From an uncultured Litoreibacter sp. (GTDB lineage: Bacteria; Pseudomonadota; Alphaproteobacteria; Rhodobacterales; Rhodobacteraceae): DNA of 64,000 nucleotides. Shown in pieces: positions 41,922 through 50,747 of the stretch (position 1 is the first letter of the stretch; each line of letters opens with the position of its first letter). A program made the translations under genes and the position numbers. Location of the stretch: contig CANLOU010000002.1 in NCBI GenBank assembly GCA_947492995.1, positions 372,001 through 436,000 on the forward strand. Reading direction: 5' to 3'. The notes below the pieces were generated by a model. The model saw only the letters and a list, made by a program, of their open reading frames with translations. It did not search any database and was not told the origin of the DNA.

Positions 41922-42730
41922 GGAACCTTGTCTTAGGCATTGGTATTACTGCCATTTTTGTGCTGGCGGCCTTGGTGTCATTCGTCTGGACGCCCTATGA
42001 TGACGCGGCATTAAACATCGCTAACAAGCTGAAATCGCCCAGCGCCGCGCATTGGTTCGGGACGGATCAGCTGGGGCGGGACATTCTGTCGATGATTATG
42101 GTCGGCGCGCGCACCTCGATTGCTGTGGCGCTGGTGGCGGTGGGCATCGGGATGGGGCTGGGCGTGCCGTTAGGGTTAACGGCTGCCGCGTGGCGGGGCA
42201 GCATCCTGGACGAGCTGATTATGCGATCCAATGATTTGATCTTCGCCTTCCCGTCGCTGCTGATCGCCATCATGATAACGGCTGTGTGGGGGCCATCGGC
42301 GGTCAACGCGATCATCGCAATTGGCATCTTTAACATCCCCGTTTTTGCCCGCGTCACCCGCGGGGCGGCGTTGTCGCTATGGACGCGGGATTATATCCTG
42401 GCGGCTCGCGTGGCGGGCAAAGGCGGCGCGCGCATCTCGGTCGAACATATCCTGCCCAACGTGCTGAACCTGCTGATCGTGCAGGGGACCATCCAGTTCT
42501 CGCTGGGCATTCTGGCCGAAGCCGCGCTGTCCTATGTGGGCCTTGGCGCGCAGCCGCCGACGCCCAGCTGGGGGCGGATGTTGGCGGAGAGCCAGACGTT
42601 GTTCATGCTGGCGCCGCATATCACGCTGTTCCCGGGCTTTGCGATCTTGCTGACGGTGCTGGGGCTGAACTTGGCGGGCGACGGGTTGCGGGACCTGATT
42701 GACCCCAAACTGCGCAAGGTGGCGCGATGA
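41918..42730 (+). CDS. Peptide ABC transporter permease (DppC-type)
   Basis: Second permease, 270 residues, six membrane segments. DppC-type landmarks are HWFGTDQLGRDILSMIMVGARTS near residue 46 and the EAA loop DYILAARVAGKGGARISVEHILPN, with a late ALSYVGLGAQPPTPSWGRML. Its ATG overlaps the stop of the first permease and its stop overlaps the ATPase start, so the four transport genes are tightly coupled. Confidence 0.94.
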   Translation: MRNLVLGIGITAIFVLAALVSFVWTPYDDAALNIANKLKSPSAAHWFGTDQLGRDILSMIMVGARTSIAVALVAVGIGMGLGVPLGLTAAAWRGSILDELIMRSNDLIFAFPSLLIAIMITAVWGPSAVNAIIAIGIFNIPVFARVTRGAALSLWTRDYILAARVAGKGGARISVEHILPNVLNLLIVQGTIQFSLGILAEAALSYVGLGAQPPTPSWGRMLAESQTLFMLAPHITLFPGFAILLTVLGLNLAGDGLRDLIDPKLRKVAR

Positions 42731-44316
42731 GCCTTTTGCAAATTCGCAAACTGGGTTTGCAAATCCATGGCACGCCCATTCTGAAGGATGTGTCGCTAGA
42801 TATTGCGGCGGGCGAAATCCACGGCGTGATTGGTGAAAGCGGGTCGGGCAAGTCGATGACGGCGTTCTCGGTGATGCAGTTGCTGCCAGACGGCGCGGTG
42901 TGTGAAGGCGAGGTGGTGCTGGACGGGGTGTCGATGCTGGAGGCCTCGGAGGTGCAGCTTTGCGGCTTGCGCGGCGACGCGGTGGGGATGGTGTTCCAAG
43001 AGCCGATGACGGCGTTGAACCCGGTGATGACCATCGGCGATCAGGTGGCGGAGACGATCCTGATCCATGAGAAAGTGTCAAAGGCCGAGGCTTTGACCCG
43101 CGCGCAAGCGGCGTTGGAGCGGTGCGAATTGCCCGCAGACAAGTTCCCCATGACACGCTTCCCACATGAATTGTCCGGCGGGCAGCGGCAGCGGGTGGTG
43201 ATCGCCATGGCGATTGCCCTGCGCCCCAAGCTGCTGATCGCGGACGAGCCGACCACGGCGTTGGACGTGACCACGCAGGCCGAAATTCTGGACCTAATCC
43301 GCAAGCTAGTGGACGAAGACGGCATGGGGGTGATGTTCATCACCCATGATTTGGCCGTTGTGACGGGGCTGGCAGACCGCATCACCATCATGAAAGACGG
43401 CGCGGTGATGGAGCAGGGCGCGGGGGCCACGTTGCACCGTGACATGACGCATCCCTACACCAAGGCGCTGTTTGCCGCGTCGTCGCATCAGCCGGAGCGG
43501 GAGGTGCCCAAGGAGGAAGCGCCTTTGTTGCAGGTCGCGGACGTTGTGCGGACGTATCCGTTGTCGCGACGGTCATTGTTCGGTCCAGCGAGAGCGATGC
43601 GCGCCGTCGACGGGGTAAGCTTCGAGATTAAGAAAGGCGAAAGCCTAGGGCTGGTCGGCGAAAGCGGCTGCGGGAAATCAACGCTGACACGCGCCATTCT
43701 GGGGCTGGAAAAGCTGCAAGGCGGGGAGATCGCGTTGAACGGTGTGCCGGTGACGGCCGGCAGCGCTATGGCGGTTCGACGGCAGATGCAGGTGGTGTTT
43801 CAGGACCCCTATGGCTCGTTCAACCCGCGGCACAAAGTGGCGCGTCTGGTGGGGGAGCCGTTCTTTTTGTACGGGCGCCGCGCGACGGAGGCGGAGATTG
43901 ACGAGGCGCTGACCTCTGTGGGATTAGCTGCGGGCGATAAGCATAAATATATCCACGAATTTTCAGGTGGACAGCGGCAACGCATTGCGATTGCCCGGGC
44001 GCTGATTATCAAGCCGGAATTGATTATTCTGGATGAGGCAGTCTCGGCCTTGGATGTGTCGATCAGGGCGCAAATTTTGGACCTGCTGGCGGACTTGTCG
44101 ACACGTTTTGGGCTGACCTATCTGTTTATCAGCCATGACCTATCAGTCGTCCGGTCGATCACCGACCGGGTGTTGGTGATGAAAGACGGCAAGATCGTGG
44201 AGGAAGGCCCCACGCAAACGGTCTTTGAAAACCCACGCCATCCCTATACACAAACGCTGATCGAGGCGGTGCCGCAACTGCCCGAATTAAATGAAGTGCC
44301 GGATGCAACCGGCTGA
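42727..44316 (+). CDS. Peptide ABC transporter ATPase, fused DppD-DppF type
   Basis: Single chain of 529 residues with two ABC ATPase domains. The first has Walker A GESGSGKSMT, signature LSGGQRQRVVIAMA and Walker B LLIADEPTTALDV. The second, from about residue 265, has Walker A GESGCGKSTLTR, signature FSGGQRQRIAIARA and Walker B LIILDEAVSALDV. The second Walker B has Glu-Ala where the family has Glu-Pro, as in many DppF-type domains. It supplies both ATPase subunits for the two permeases. Confidence 0.95.
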   Translation: MSLLQIRKLGLQIHGTPILKDVSLDIAAGEIHGVIGESGSGKSMTAFSVMQLLPDGAVCEGEVVLDGVSMLEASEVQLCGLRGDAVGMVFQEPMTALNPVMTIGDQVAETILIHEKVSKAEALTRAQAALERCELPADKFPMTRFPHELSGGQRQRVVIAMAIALRPKLLIADEPTTALDVTTQAEILDLIRKLVDEDGMGVMFITHDLAVVTGLADRITIMKDGAVMEQGAGATLHRDMTHPYTKALFAASSHQPEREVPKEEAPLLQVADVVRTYPLSRRSLFGPARAMRAVDGVSFEIKKGESLGLVGESGCGKSTLTRAILGLEKLQGGEIALNGVPVTAGSAMAVRRQMQVVFQDPYGSFNPRHKVARLVGEPFFLYGRRATEAEIDEALTSVGLAAGDKHKYIHEFSGGQRQRIAIARALIIKPELIILDEAVSALDVSIRAQILDLLADLSTRFGLTYLFISHDLSVVRSITDRVLVMKDGKIVEEGPTQTVFENPRHPYTQTLIEAVPQLPELNEVPDATG

Positions 44317-44332
44317 TAACAGGACTTAAACA

Positions 44333-44812
44333 GTGGCAGATGATTGGCAATTGGCGCTTCTGAACGAGCAGGTAGACGGCGCGCGCGTGTTGGACTGCGC
44401 GCAAAGATGCCGCGACTATGTGATGATGGAAGCGGGCCGCGAGCCGGACGCGTTGTGGGTCACAGGCTTTTTCAACGACATCCCGCCGGAGCGCACCAAG
44501 GATGACATCTTGATGCTAGGCATTGAGCGGCCTGACGGCAGCCTGATCGGGCTGTTGGGCATGTCGCCGGGCTACGAGACGCAGACGGAATGGTATATCG
44601 GGCTGCTGGTGGTGACGGAGAATGAGCGCGGCGCGGGGATTGGCGCACGTGTGGTGTCTGAGGTGATTAATCTTGCCAAGGCCTCTGGCGCGCAGACGTT
44701 GCGGCTGTCGGTGTTTGGGCGAAACCCCGATGCGCTGCGGTTTTGGGAAGCGAACGGCTTCTATCAGGACCGCGTTGTGGGCGATGATTTGGTGCTTGTC
44801 CGCCAAATCTAG
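44333..44812 (+). CDS. GNAT-family N-acetyltransferase
   Basis: Acetyltransferase of 159 residues starting at GTG 44333, 16 bases after the ATPase stop. The acetyl-CoA-binding loop reads VVTENERGAGIGARVVSEV (Q/RxxGxG/A-like) near residue 97, followed by the C-terminal pattern LRLSVFGRNPDALRFWEANGF. Substrate unknown. Position directly after the importer suggests it acts on the imported compound or confers self-protection, but this is inference. Confidence 0.85.
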   Translation: MADDWQLALLNEQVDGARVLDCAQRCRDYVMMEAGREPDALWVTGFFNDIPPERTKDDILMLGIERPDGSLIGLLGMSPGYETQTEWYIGLLVVTENERGAGIGARVVSEVINLAKASGAQTLRLSVFGRNPDALRFWEANGFYQDRVVGDDLVLVRQI

Positions 44813-44817
44813 GGCTT

Positions 44818-44829
44818 GAATACGTATTC
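44818..44829. promoter_or_regulatory. 12-base palindrome upstream of the double-cupin gene
   Basis: GAATACGTATTC is a perfect 12-base palindrome, 52 bases ahead of the cupin ATG and just after the acetyltransferase stop. It may be an operator for the cupin gene; no matching regulator is identified. Confidence 0.4.
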
Positions 44830-44880
44830 TGTGGGAGTAGGGTGCAGGACGACTGCTGATCTTCCGAAGGATATGCCCCA

Positions 44881-45849
44881 ATGACGCCTGCCGAAATGAA
44901 CGCCCGCATTGTCCGTTATGGCGATCTGATCCCCTGCAAAACGGCCTTTATCGACGCGCATACGCCGGGCAGCGATCAGAAAGAAAACTTCACCATTATC
45001 GGCGGGGGCGTCTCGGAGAGCCCGGACCAGCATGTGCATATTGCCGACAAGATCGGCTTCAACATTGGCGCTGCGGGACAGCCGCCCAAATGCCGCAACT
45101 CCCTGCATTCGCACCGCACGGCTGAAGTGTTCTTTGTGCTAAAGGGCCGGTGGCGGTTCTTTTGGGGGCGGTGGGGCGACGCGGGAGAGGTCGTCCTGGA
45201 AGAGGGCGACATTATCAACATTCCGACGGGCATTTTCCGGGGCTTCGAAAATATCGGCACGGATTACGGGATGATAATGGCGATCCTTGGTGGTGACGAC
45301 GCGGGCGGCGGCGTGATCTGGGCGCCTCAGGTCATTGAGGATGCACAGGACCACGGTCTGGTCTTGGGCGAGAACGGCAAACTATACGACACTAAGCGAG
45401 GGGCTGCGTTGCCTGAGGGCGTAAATCCGATGCCTCTGCTGACCGACGCCGAATTGAAAGGCTACCCCGAACCGACCACGCTGGATGTCGTGCCCCATTA
45501 TGTTGCGCGCTATTATGATATGATGGCTTTGTCTGATCGCCAGCCCGCCAAAGTGATCGGGCCCAATGCGATGTTACGCGACAAGCCGGGTTTCGATGTT
45601 CAGCTGCTCTCGCGCGGATCTTTGGACGGCAGTCTTTATAGTGTGGACACGAATGAGGTTCTGATGCCCATGCGTGGGCATTGGAAACTGACCTGGCCTG
45701 AGGGTGAAACCGTTTTGAACCCCGGCGATACCTGCGCCGTGCCGCCAGGATTGTCGCATAGTTTGACGCCTTCTATGACGGGGGAGGCGTCATGTTTCCG
45801 CGTTTTGGGGACAGATGACCCCGCCGGGTTGACGATGAAATTGAGCTAA
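44881..45849 (+). CDS. Double-cupin protein, probable metal-dependent dioxygenase or isomerase
   Basis: Cupin protein of 322 residues. The first cupin domain (about 65-140) has the metal motif pattern SLHSHRTAEVFFVLKGRWRFFWG and GDIINIPTGIFRGFENIG. The second (about 230-315) has LMPMRGHWKLTWPEGETVLNPGDTCAVPPGLSHSL, with a weaker metal site. A GAAGGA ribosome site precedes the ATG. Similar double cupins include gentisate-type dioxygenases and sugar isomerases; I cannot choose between them. It follows the peptide importer and acetyltransferase on the same strand. Confidence 0.8.
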   Translation: MTPAEMNARIVRYGDLIPCKTAFIDAHTPGSDQKENFTIIGGGVSESPDQHVHIADKIGFNIGAAGQPPKCRNSLHSHRTAEVFFVLKGRWRFFWGRWGDAGEVVLEEGDIINIPTGIFRGFENIGTDYGMIMAILGGDDAGGGVIWAPQVIEDAQDHGLVLGENGKLYDTKRGAALPEGVNPMPLLTDAELKGYPEPTTLDVVPHYVARYYDMMALSDRQPAKVIGPNAMLRDKPGFDVQLLSRGSLDGSLYSVDTNEVLMPMRGHWKLTWPEGETVLNPGDTCAVPPGLSHSLTPSMTGEASCFRVLGTDDPAGLTMKLS

Positions 45850-46059
45850 GAGCGCCGCGTATTCACGAAAAGTAACAATTTATCCGCCCCTTGCGGTACT
45901 GGGGTAGTGTGTGACGTCATCTGATGTGTTTTCCCCGTACCACAGCCACAAGATCGGCCATTTTTTGCTTGGAATGTGACCTCACGTTAGGTTACGGTAG
46001 CGTCAATCATAATAAGACACGTGCAAAAATGCGCGGTCACACGAGGCGGAGTAGTAATA
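45850..46059. promoter_or_regulatory. Promoter region of the adhesin/type I secretion operon
   Basis: This 210-base gap is more AT-rich than its surroundings. It contains a TGACGTCA palindrome (45912-45919) and an imperfect dyad GTGACCT-N6-AGGTTAC (45976-45995). A ribosome site (GGCGGAG) precedes the adhesin ATG at 46060. The dyads are candidate regulator sites without an assigned protein. Confidence 0.45.
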
Positions 46060-49000
46060 ATGGATGCGATTGAATTCGTAGTCCGTGGTCAGGATGGCAA
46101 CATCCGCCGCGGGGTATTTCAAGACATTGATGGCCAATCTGTAATCAACGTTGGTGTGGGCGAAGATATCTCGCTCAACATTCGTCGGTATCAGGCGGTT
46201 GGCTATACACGCGAGGGCAACACGCTTGTGGTTGCGCTGGCGGATGGGCGCACATTGCGCCTGAACGAATTTTTCGAGGGCAACAACGAGCTGTATATCT
46301 CGGCCGACGGTCAACTGACCGAAGTTGCCCTGTCCGAGCATGCGGGCGGCATCGACGCCGTTTATCAAGAGGCGCAGGCCTTTGGTAAGTGGAGCCCGGA
46401 TGACGCCTTGTTCTTCACGGATGGACCAGACGTTAACACCATCATTGCTGAGGGCGTTGTGAACGAGCAGCCAACCATGTTGGCGGCCCCGATCCTTGCG
46501 GGTCTTGGTGGTCTTGGCGGGTCCGGCCTGCTGGCGGGCGCGGCGGTTATCGGCGGTGTCGGCCTGATTGGCGGCGGTGGTGAAGGCGGCGGCGGTGGTC
46601 CGACCCCTGACACGACTGCGCCCGATGTTGCGGTCACTGAAGGCACGATTGCAGTTGGTCACCAGTTTAATGGCGAAGATCACGAAGATGGCGTGGAATT
46701 GGCCGGTACCGGCGAGCCGGGTGCTGCGATTGTCGTCACTGTGGGTGACGCGGTTTTGGAAACTGTCGTTGACGAAGGTGGCAATTGGGAGGTCGTGTTC
46801 GATCCCGAGGATGTTGTCGGCGGCGAATATGAAATGGACTTCACGGTCACCGCGACCGACGATGCGGGCAACAGCACCACAATCACCGAAGCAATCAGCG
46901 TTGATACAATCACCGTTGTTGATCTGAGCGAGATTGACGGCGCGGTTGCGTCCAGCAACACGGTCATCAATGCCGAAGGTCATGCCGACGGCGTGACCAT
47001 GAGCGGCACGGGTGAAGCGGGCGCGTCTATCACTGTTGAAGTTGCGGGCGGGCCAACGGCCACCACGACTGTTGGCGAAGACGGCACGTGGTCCATCGAA
47101 TTTGCAACGGGTCAAATTGAGCCTGGCGAATATGAGGCCGGCGTCACGGTTACCGCAATTGATCTTGCCGGGAACTCCGCCACCACAATGCAAACCATGG
47201 TTGTCGATACGATCACCAATGTGGCGATCACCGGCAACTCGTCTGGTGCTGATGGCATCGTGAATGCTGACGAAAACATGTCGGCCACGGCGATCACCGG
47301 CTCTGCTCAGGCAGGGGCTTCGGTTGTTGTGACCGTTACGGATGGGGCCGGCAACGTGCTGGGCACCCAGACGACGACAGCAAACGCATCTGGCCAGTGG
47401 CAAGTCAGCTACCCTGTGGGGACGTTCCCGGGCGGCGAATATGATGCGAGCATCACGGCAGTGGCCACAGATGCGGCGGGCAACTCCGCCTCAACATCTG
47501 CCACGCTGCCGATTGACACGCTGACCAATGTTGAGCTGGCCGAGATTGACGGCGCGCTTGTGAACACCGGCGCGGTCATCAACGGTGTTGAGCGCGGCGA
47601 CGGCGTCACCATGTCGGGCACCGGCGAGCCGGGCGGCGCGATCATCGTGCGTGTTCCGGGTGGCGGCAGGGCGACCACAACGGTCGGATCAGACGGCACA
47701 TGGTCGGTTAACTTCGCAGCAGGGGACATCCCCGAGGGCGAAACAACTGTTCCGGTCACCGTGCGGATCACTGACGCGGTCGGCAACGTGGCGACCTCGA
47801 CCCAGAACATGGAAATCGACACCTTCACCACGGTTGAGATCACCGGTAACAACGCAGGCAGCGACGGCATCTACAATGACGCTGAGGCTGGCGGTGCGGT
47901 TCAGCTGAACGGCACAACACAGCCGGGCGCTTCCATTGAAGTGACGTTGCGCTCTGACAGCGGTGCGTTCCTTGGAACCACAACCGTAGTGGCCAACGGC
48001 TCTGGCCAGTGGGTTGCCAACTTCGCATCCGGCAGCCTGCCGGATGGTGAATACGGCGTGAACGTCTCCGCGCAAGCCACTGATGCGGCTGGAAATACCG
48101 CAACGGACACCTCTTCCTTCGAGGTGGACACGGTTGCGAATGTGGCGATTGATCCGGGTTCGGTTGACGACGGCAACGTCATCAATATCGCGGAGGCTCG
48201 TGACGGCGTCATCCTGAGCGGTACTACCGATCCGAACGCGGTTGTAACCGTGAATTTTGCGGGCAGCACCCGGACGGTTCAGGCCAATGCAAGCGGCACA
48301 TGGTCGGCGAACTTCTCCTCCTCGGACATTCCGATGGGGGTAGAGACGACATTGCCAATCACCGCGTCTTACACGGATGCCGCCGGCAATACCGCGACGG
48401 CGTCGGGCTCCATCGAGGTCGACACCATCGTGCGCAACCTTGGCGTGTCTCCGGCAACAGGCGATAGCGTCATCAACGCGGAAGAGGCCGGAACCGGCTT
48501 CACCCTGACCGGCACCACCGAGCGGGGCGCGCAGAGCGTCACAGTTGCCTTTGGCAGCGGTGCTCCGCAGGCCGCGGTTGTTGATGCGGCAGGCAACTGG
48601 TCGATCACCTTCGCGCCGGGCGACATTCCGCCGGGCGACTATGACACCACGCTGACGGTGACCACCATTGATCGCAACGACAACACTGATAGCGTCACGA
48701 CGCCAGTGCATGTAGACACCGAGGTGCCAGAGGCGCCGATTGTGATCCGCTATGTCGCGACCACCAACGGGTCAAATGACGGTCTTCAGGGCATCTCGAC
48801 CGAGCTGACAGACGACATCACCGGCATTTCGATGATAAGCGAAAGCGGCAATGTTTCGAACGTCAACTATCAGTCTGAGACGTCGAGCTTCGGCGGCGGT
48901 CGGTTGAACTTCGAATTCGCCAACCCGGTTCCCAACGGGTCCAGCCTTGTCATTCAAGCGACTGATGATGTTGGCAACTCGAACGACACATTGCTGGTGC

Positions 49001-49311
49001 TGGAAGATAACAGCCTCGACAACAACATCGACATCTCGTCGAACGCGTTGAACGGGTTTGAGATCGGCGCCATCGACCTGTCGATCGCGGATGACAGCGT
49101 GCTGACGCTGACTGAGGCCGATTTGCTGGCAATGTCCGGCTCCACCGATGCGCTGATCGTGCATGGCGGGACTGACGATGTCGTCAACGCCAACGGCGCT
49201 GTGTTCACGGGCGAGACCGAAGTGATCGGCAGCCAAGTGTACAACGTCTACAGCCTTGGTGAAGGCAGCCTGATTATCGACAGCGAGATCACGGTGAACC
49301 CAATTATCTAA
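46060..49311 (+). CDS. Large Ig-repeat adhesin, BapA-like, secreted by type I system
   Basis: Surface/biofilm adhesin of 1083 residues from ATG 46060 (ribosome site GGCGGAG); an in-frame GTG at 46021 is less likely. The N-terminus matches the BapA prefix-like domain (MDAIEFVVRGQDGNIRRG; ISLNIRRYQAVGYTREGN). A hydrophobic, glycine-rich segment follows (ILAGLGGLGGSGLLAGAAVIG, about 147-170). Then come about seven bacterial Ig-like repeats of 95-105 residues, each with an ISGTGEAGA-type and a GxWxVxF-type core (for example WSIEFATGQIEPGEYE). The last 170 residues differ and contain LTLTEADLLAMSGSTDALIVHGG, a probable secretion region. No GGxGxD RTX repeats are seen. The following three genes supply its secretion system. 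Confidence 0.9.
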   Translation: MDAIEFVVRGQDGNIRRGVFQDIDGQSVINVGVGEDISLNIRRYQAVGYTREGNTLVVALADGRTLRLNEFFEGNNELYISADGQLTEVALSEHAGGIDAVYQEAQAFGKWSPDDALFFTDGPDVNTIIAEGVVNEQPTMLAAPILAGLGGLGGSGLLAGAAVIGGVGLIGGGGEGGGGGPTPDTTAPDVAVTEGTIAVGHQFNGEDHEDGVELAGTGEPGAAIVVTVGDAVLETVVDEGGNWEVVFDPEDVVGGEYEMDFTVTATDDAGNSTTITEAISVDTITVVDLSEIDGAVASSNTVINAEGHADGVTMSGTGEAGASITVEVAGGPTATTTVGEDGTWSIEFATGQIEPGEYEAGVTVTAIDLAGNSATTMQTMVVDTITNVAITGNSSGADGIVNADENMSATAITGSAQAGASVVVTVTDGAGNVLGTQTTTANASGQWQVSYPVGTFPGGEYDASITAVATDAAGNSASTSATLPIDTLTNVELAEIDGALVNTGAVINGVERGDGVTMSGTGEPGGAIIVRVPGGGRATTTVGSDGTWSVNFAAGDIPEGETTVPVTVRITDAVGNVATSTQNMEIDTFTTVEITGNNAGSDGIYNDAEAGGAVQLNGTTQPGASIEVTLRSDSGAFLGTTTVVANGSGQWVANFASGSLPDGEYGVNVSAQATDAAGNTATDTSSFEVDTVANVAIDPGSVDDGNVINIAEARDGVILSGTTDPNAVVTVNFAGSTRTVQANASGTWSANFSSSDIPMGVETTLPITASYTDAAGNTATASGSIEVDTIVRNLGVSPATGDSVINAEEAGTGFTLTGTTERGAQSVTVAFGSGAPQAAVVDAAGNWSITFAPGDIPPGDYDTTLTVTTIDRNDNTDSVTTPVHVDTEVPEAPIVIRYVATTNGSNDGLQGISTELTDDITGISMISESGNVSNVNYQSETSSFGGGRLNFEFANPVPNGSSLVIQATDDVGNSNDTLLVLEDNSLDNNIDISSNALNGFEIGAIDLSIADDSVLTLTEADLLAMSGSTDALIVHGGTDDVVNANGAVFTGETEVIGSQVYNVYSLGEGSLIIDSEITVNPII

Positions 49312-49320
49312 ACAACACGA

Positions 49321-49350
49321 CCGCCCGCCAAGTCACTGATTTGGCGGGCG
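49321..49350 (+). promoter_or_regulatory. Intercistronic hairpin between adhesin and TolC-like gene
   Basis: CGCCCGCCAA (49322-49331) pairs with TTGGCGGGCG (49341-49350) around GTCACTGAT. No T run follows. It begins ten bases after the adhesin stop and may set the ratio between adhesin and secretion-system mRNAs. Confidence 0.85.
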
Positions 49351-49391
49351 AACCACCAACAAAAAACAACAGAAAAATCTGGGTAAGTGGT

Positions 49392-50747
49392 GTGAATACG
49401 GGGCGGTTAACAACAAAACTAATGCTCGGAGTCGGTCTTACGGCTTTGCTTTCGGGCTGCATGGGGTCCGGCATCGGCGAGACGACGCGCAACGCGTTCT
49501 CGGCGATTTCACCCGACAAACAAGCGACAACGGATGGAGCCACCGCGCAACCGGCCTTGGCTGGTGGTGCTGGTGGAACAGGCGACAACGCCACATCGGT
49601 TGTCATTGACGGGCTGCTGGACCGCCAGTCAGTTCTGGGATCAGGCAACGCTTATTCTAAGGTCGCAGGCGCAGTGCTGGCAGCGAACTCACGAGCTGCC
49701 GAGGCTGAGTTGCGCAGCGCAAAGCTGCGGGCGCAGGCAGCGTCCAAGAACTGGCTGCCGACAATTGGACCGAACCTGTCGCTGACCTCGCTGGGCGATG
49801 TTGTGGCGGGTATCCTGATTGACCAGGTTCTGTTCAGCAATGGCCGCAAGAAAGCAGAACGTGCCTTCGCAAAAGCAGACGTAGAGGTCGCCGCCGTCGC
49901 ACTGGCCCAAGACACAAATACCCGCGTTCTGACCGCGCTGGAATTGTACATCTCCGCCGAGGAATCGCGTGCGAAGGTCCGCGCCAGCGACGATGTGCTG
50001 GAGAAAATGGAGCAGTTTGCCTACATCATGCAGCGGCGTGTTGAAGGCGGCATTTCAGATCGCGCCGACCTGCAGGTCACGCAGGCGAAGCTGACAGAGA
50101 TCCGTACCAATCAAACAGCCGACGCCAATGCTGCGGCAACTGCGGTTGCTGAGCTGAACGCCATGTCACTCAAGCCGTTGGGCGATGTGCGCGGGCTTGC
50201 TTCGACACGAAAGCCTTCGGCCACGGCCAAACCACTGGCAGTTCTCAAAGCTGAAGCGGAACGCGAACGCGCTGTCGCGCAGGCGACAATTGACCGGTCA
50301 GGCTTTCTGCCGACTGTTTCGGCGCAGGGCTCGGTGACAGGTGACGGCTCCTCTGCGGGGATCAATGTTGGCACCGAAAATCCATTGGGGTTTGGCACCG
50401 GCGCGAGCCTGAAGGCAATTGAAGCCGCGCGTGAAGCCGCCAGCCGCCAAGTGGACCAAGCCGATGAAGACAGCGCTCGCGTGCTGCGGCGTCTGGAGCA
50501 GCAATTGATCGCGCTACAGCAGAAACAGGCGGCCTCGGCCAGCCTTGTTGCGCAGGCGGATGCCAATCTGGACCTGTTCAACCGCCAATACAAAGCTGGC
50601 GTGCGTCCCGTGATGGATGTGGTCAGCGTTTACGAGACCAAGGTGCGGGTTGAGCGAGAGCAGATCAGCTACATCTACCAAGCCGCGATTGTTAAATTGA
50701 AGATTGCCGACACATTGGGTGTGCTGGTGGATGGAGCAGATATATGA
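49392..50747 (+). CDS. TolC-family outer-membrane channel of type I secretion system (LapE-like), lipoprotein
   Basis: Outer-membrane efflux channel for the adhesin. From GTG 49392 the product is 451 residues and begins with a good lipoprotein signal peptide, NTGRLTTKLMLGVGLTALLSGC, lipobox LLSGC. An upstream in-frame TTG (49341) lies inside a hairpin, and ATG 49422 would remove the basic start, so GTG is preferred but not certain. The body is helical with the two-repeat TolC pattern (LRAQAASKNWLPTIGPNLSL; later RSGFLPTVSAQGSVTGDG). Its stop overlaps the start of the transporter ATPase gene. Confidence 0.85.
   Translation: MNTGRLTTKLMLGVGLTALLSGCMGSGIGETTRNAFSAISPDKQATTDGATAQPALAGGAGGTGDNATSVVIDGLLDRQSVLGSGNAYSKVAGAVLAANSRAAEAELRSAKLRAQAASKNWLPTIGPNLSLTSLGDVVAGILIDQVLFSNGRKKAERAFAKADVEVAAVALAQDTNTRVLTALELYISAEESRAKVRASDDVLEKMEQFAYIMQRRVEGGISDRADLQVTQAKLTEIRTNQTADANAAATAVAELNAMSLKPLGDVRGLASTRKPSATAKPLAVLKAEAERERAVAQATIDRSGFLPTVSAQGSVTGDGSSAGINVGTENPLGFGTGASLKAIEAAREAASRQVDQADEDSARVLRRLEQQLIALQQKQAASASLVAQADANLDLFNRQYKAGVRPVMDVVSVYETKVRVEREQISYIYQAAIVKLKIADTLGVLVDGADI

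Noticed and set aside
46003-47403. 466-codon minus-strand frame opposite the adhesin N-terminus
   Set aside because: It arises from the regular repeat composition of the adhesin gene; no independent features.
49341-49391. TTG 49341 as start of the TolC-like protein
   Set aside because: The codon is inside an intercistronic hairpin and would put polar residues before the lipoprotein signal peptide; GTG 49392 gives a normal signal.
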